DNA from: Candidatus Woesearchaeota archaeon
Lineage (GTDB): Archaea; Nanobdellota; Nanobdellia; Woesearchaeales; JAUUYB01
Assembly: GCA_030590605.1 (NCBI GenBank)
Contig: JAUUYB010000092.1
Coordinates: 1-5,169 of the forward strand
DNA length: 5,169 nt
Direction of reading: 5' to 3'
A program made the position numbers and the translations under genes. Positions 5,107 through 5,169 of the stretch are shown in pieces. The first letter of the stretch is position 1. Each line of letters begins with the position of its first letter. Under the pieces are notes generated by a model that worked only from the letters and a program-made list of their open reading frames with translations, made no database searches and had not been told where the DNA came from.

Positions 5107-5169
5107 ATGATATCTGATTTCATCCAGCGACTGCTCTTTGTCAGAGAGTTTGAGATAGGCAACGGGAGG
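5107..5169 (+). CDS. N-terminus of an unidentified gene, possibly V4R-domain-like, cut by window edge
   Basis: Only 21 codons are visible, MISDFIQRLLFVREFEIGNG and one more, open to the right edge. The start is supported by the TATA box at the leaderless distance and by the lack of in-window alternatives. The opening, an amphipathic helix followed by REFEIGNGR, recalls from memory the start of small DPANN-archaeal proteins with a V4R (hydrocarbon or small-molecule binding) domain. Twenty-one residues cannot establish this. If correct, it would probably be a ligand-sensing regulator. Confidence 0.5.
   Translation, partial: MISDFIQRLLFVREFEIGNGR

Overview
The window looks archaeal, most likely from a DPANN-type lineage (Woesearchaeota or Pacearchaeota-like is my best guess; no rRNA or marker gene is present to confirm it). 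The grounds are TATA-box promoters (TTTAAATA or TTTTTATA cores, often with purines upstream) lying about 25 nt before start codons, several apparently leaderless genes, Shine-Dalgarno sites of the GAGGTGATC type where a leader exists, and small compact genes with short spacers. I see no rRNA, tRNA, CRISPR array, insertion sequence or phage gene.

Layout. Positions 1 to 1373 (minus strand) hold most of a 12-helix MFS-like membrane transporter with an unusual soluble N-terminal extension; its C-terminus runs off the left edge. Just upstream on the same strand, 1401 to 3341 encodes a 646-residue protein: a small N-terminal globular domain resembling the uncharacterised DUF5752 family, an acidic linker, about 400 residues of very charged coiled coil, a Gly/Pro-containing break, and a C-terminal helical hairpin. 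A spacer of about 180 bp (3342-3524) carries divergent promoters and a pair of direct repeats spaced two helical turns apart.

To the right everything is on the plus strand. 3525-3890 encodes a 121-residue ferritin-like four-helix protein built from two 62-residue repeats, with one metal-ligand position replaced by Ser. 3950-4294 encodes a 114-residue acidic helical protein of unknown function from an apparently leaderless transcript. 4331-4396 is a 21-codon Ser/Gly/Cys-rich reading frame with two Cys-x-Cys motifs, placed exactly where a leaderless start is expected; it appears to share its promoter with a 187-residue unknown protein (4433-4996) that has its own Shine-Dalgarno site. A 12-bp perfect inverted repeat and another TATA box precede a last gene at 5107 that is cut by the right edge.

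The genes do not form a recognised pathway. The most distinctive items are the tiny double-CxC peptide and its partner gene, the asymmetric ferritin-like protein, and the DUF5752-like coiled-coil protein transcribed divergently from it. All functional calls come from reading motifs by eye; no database search was possible.
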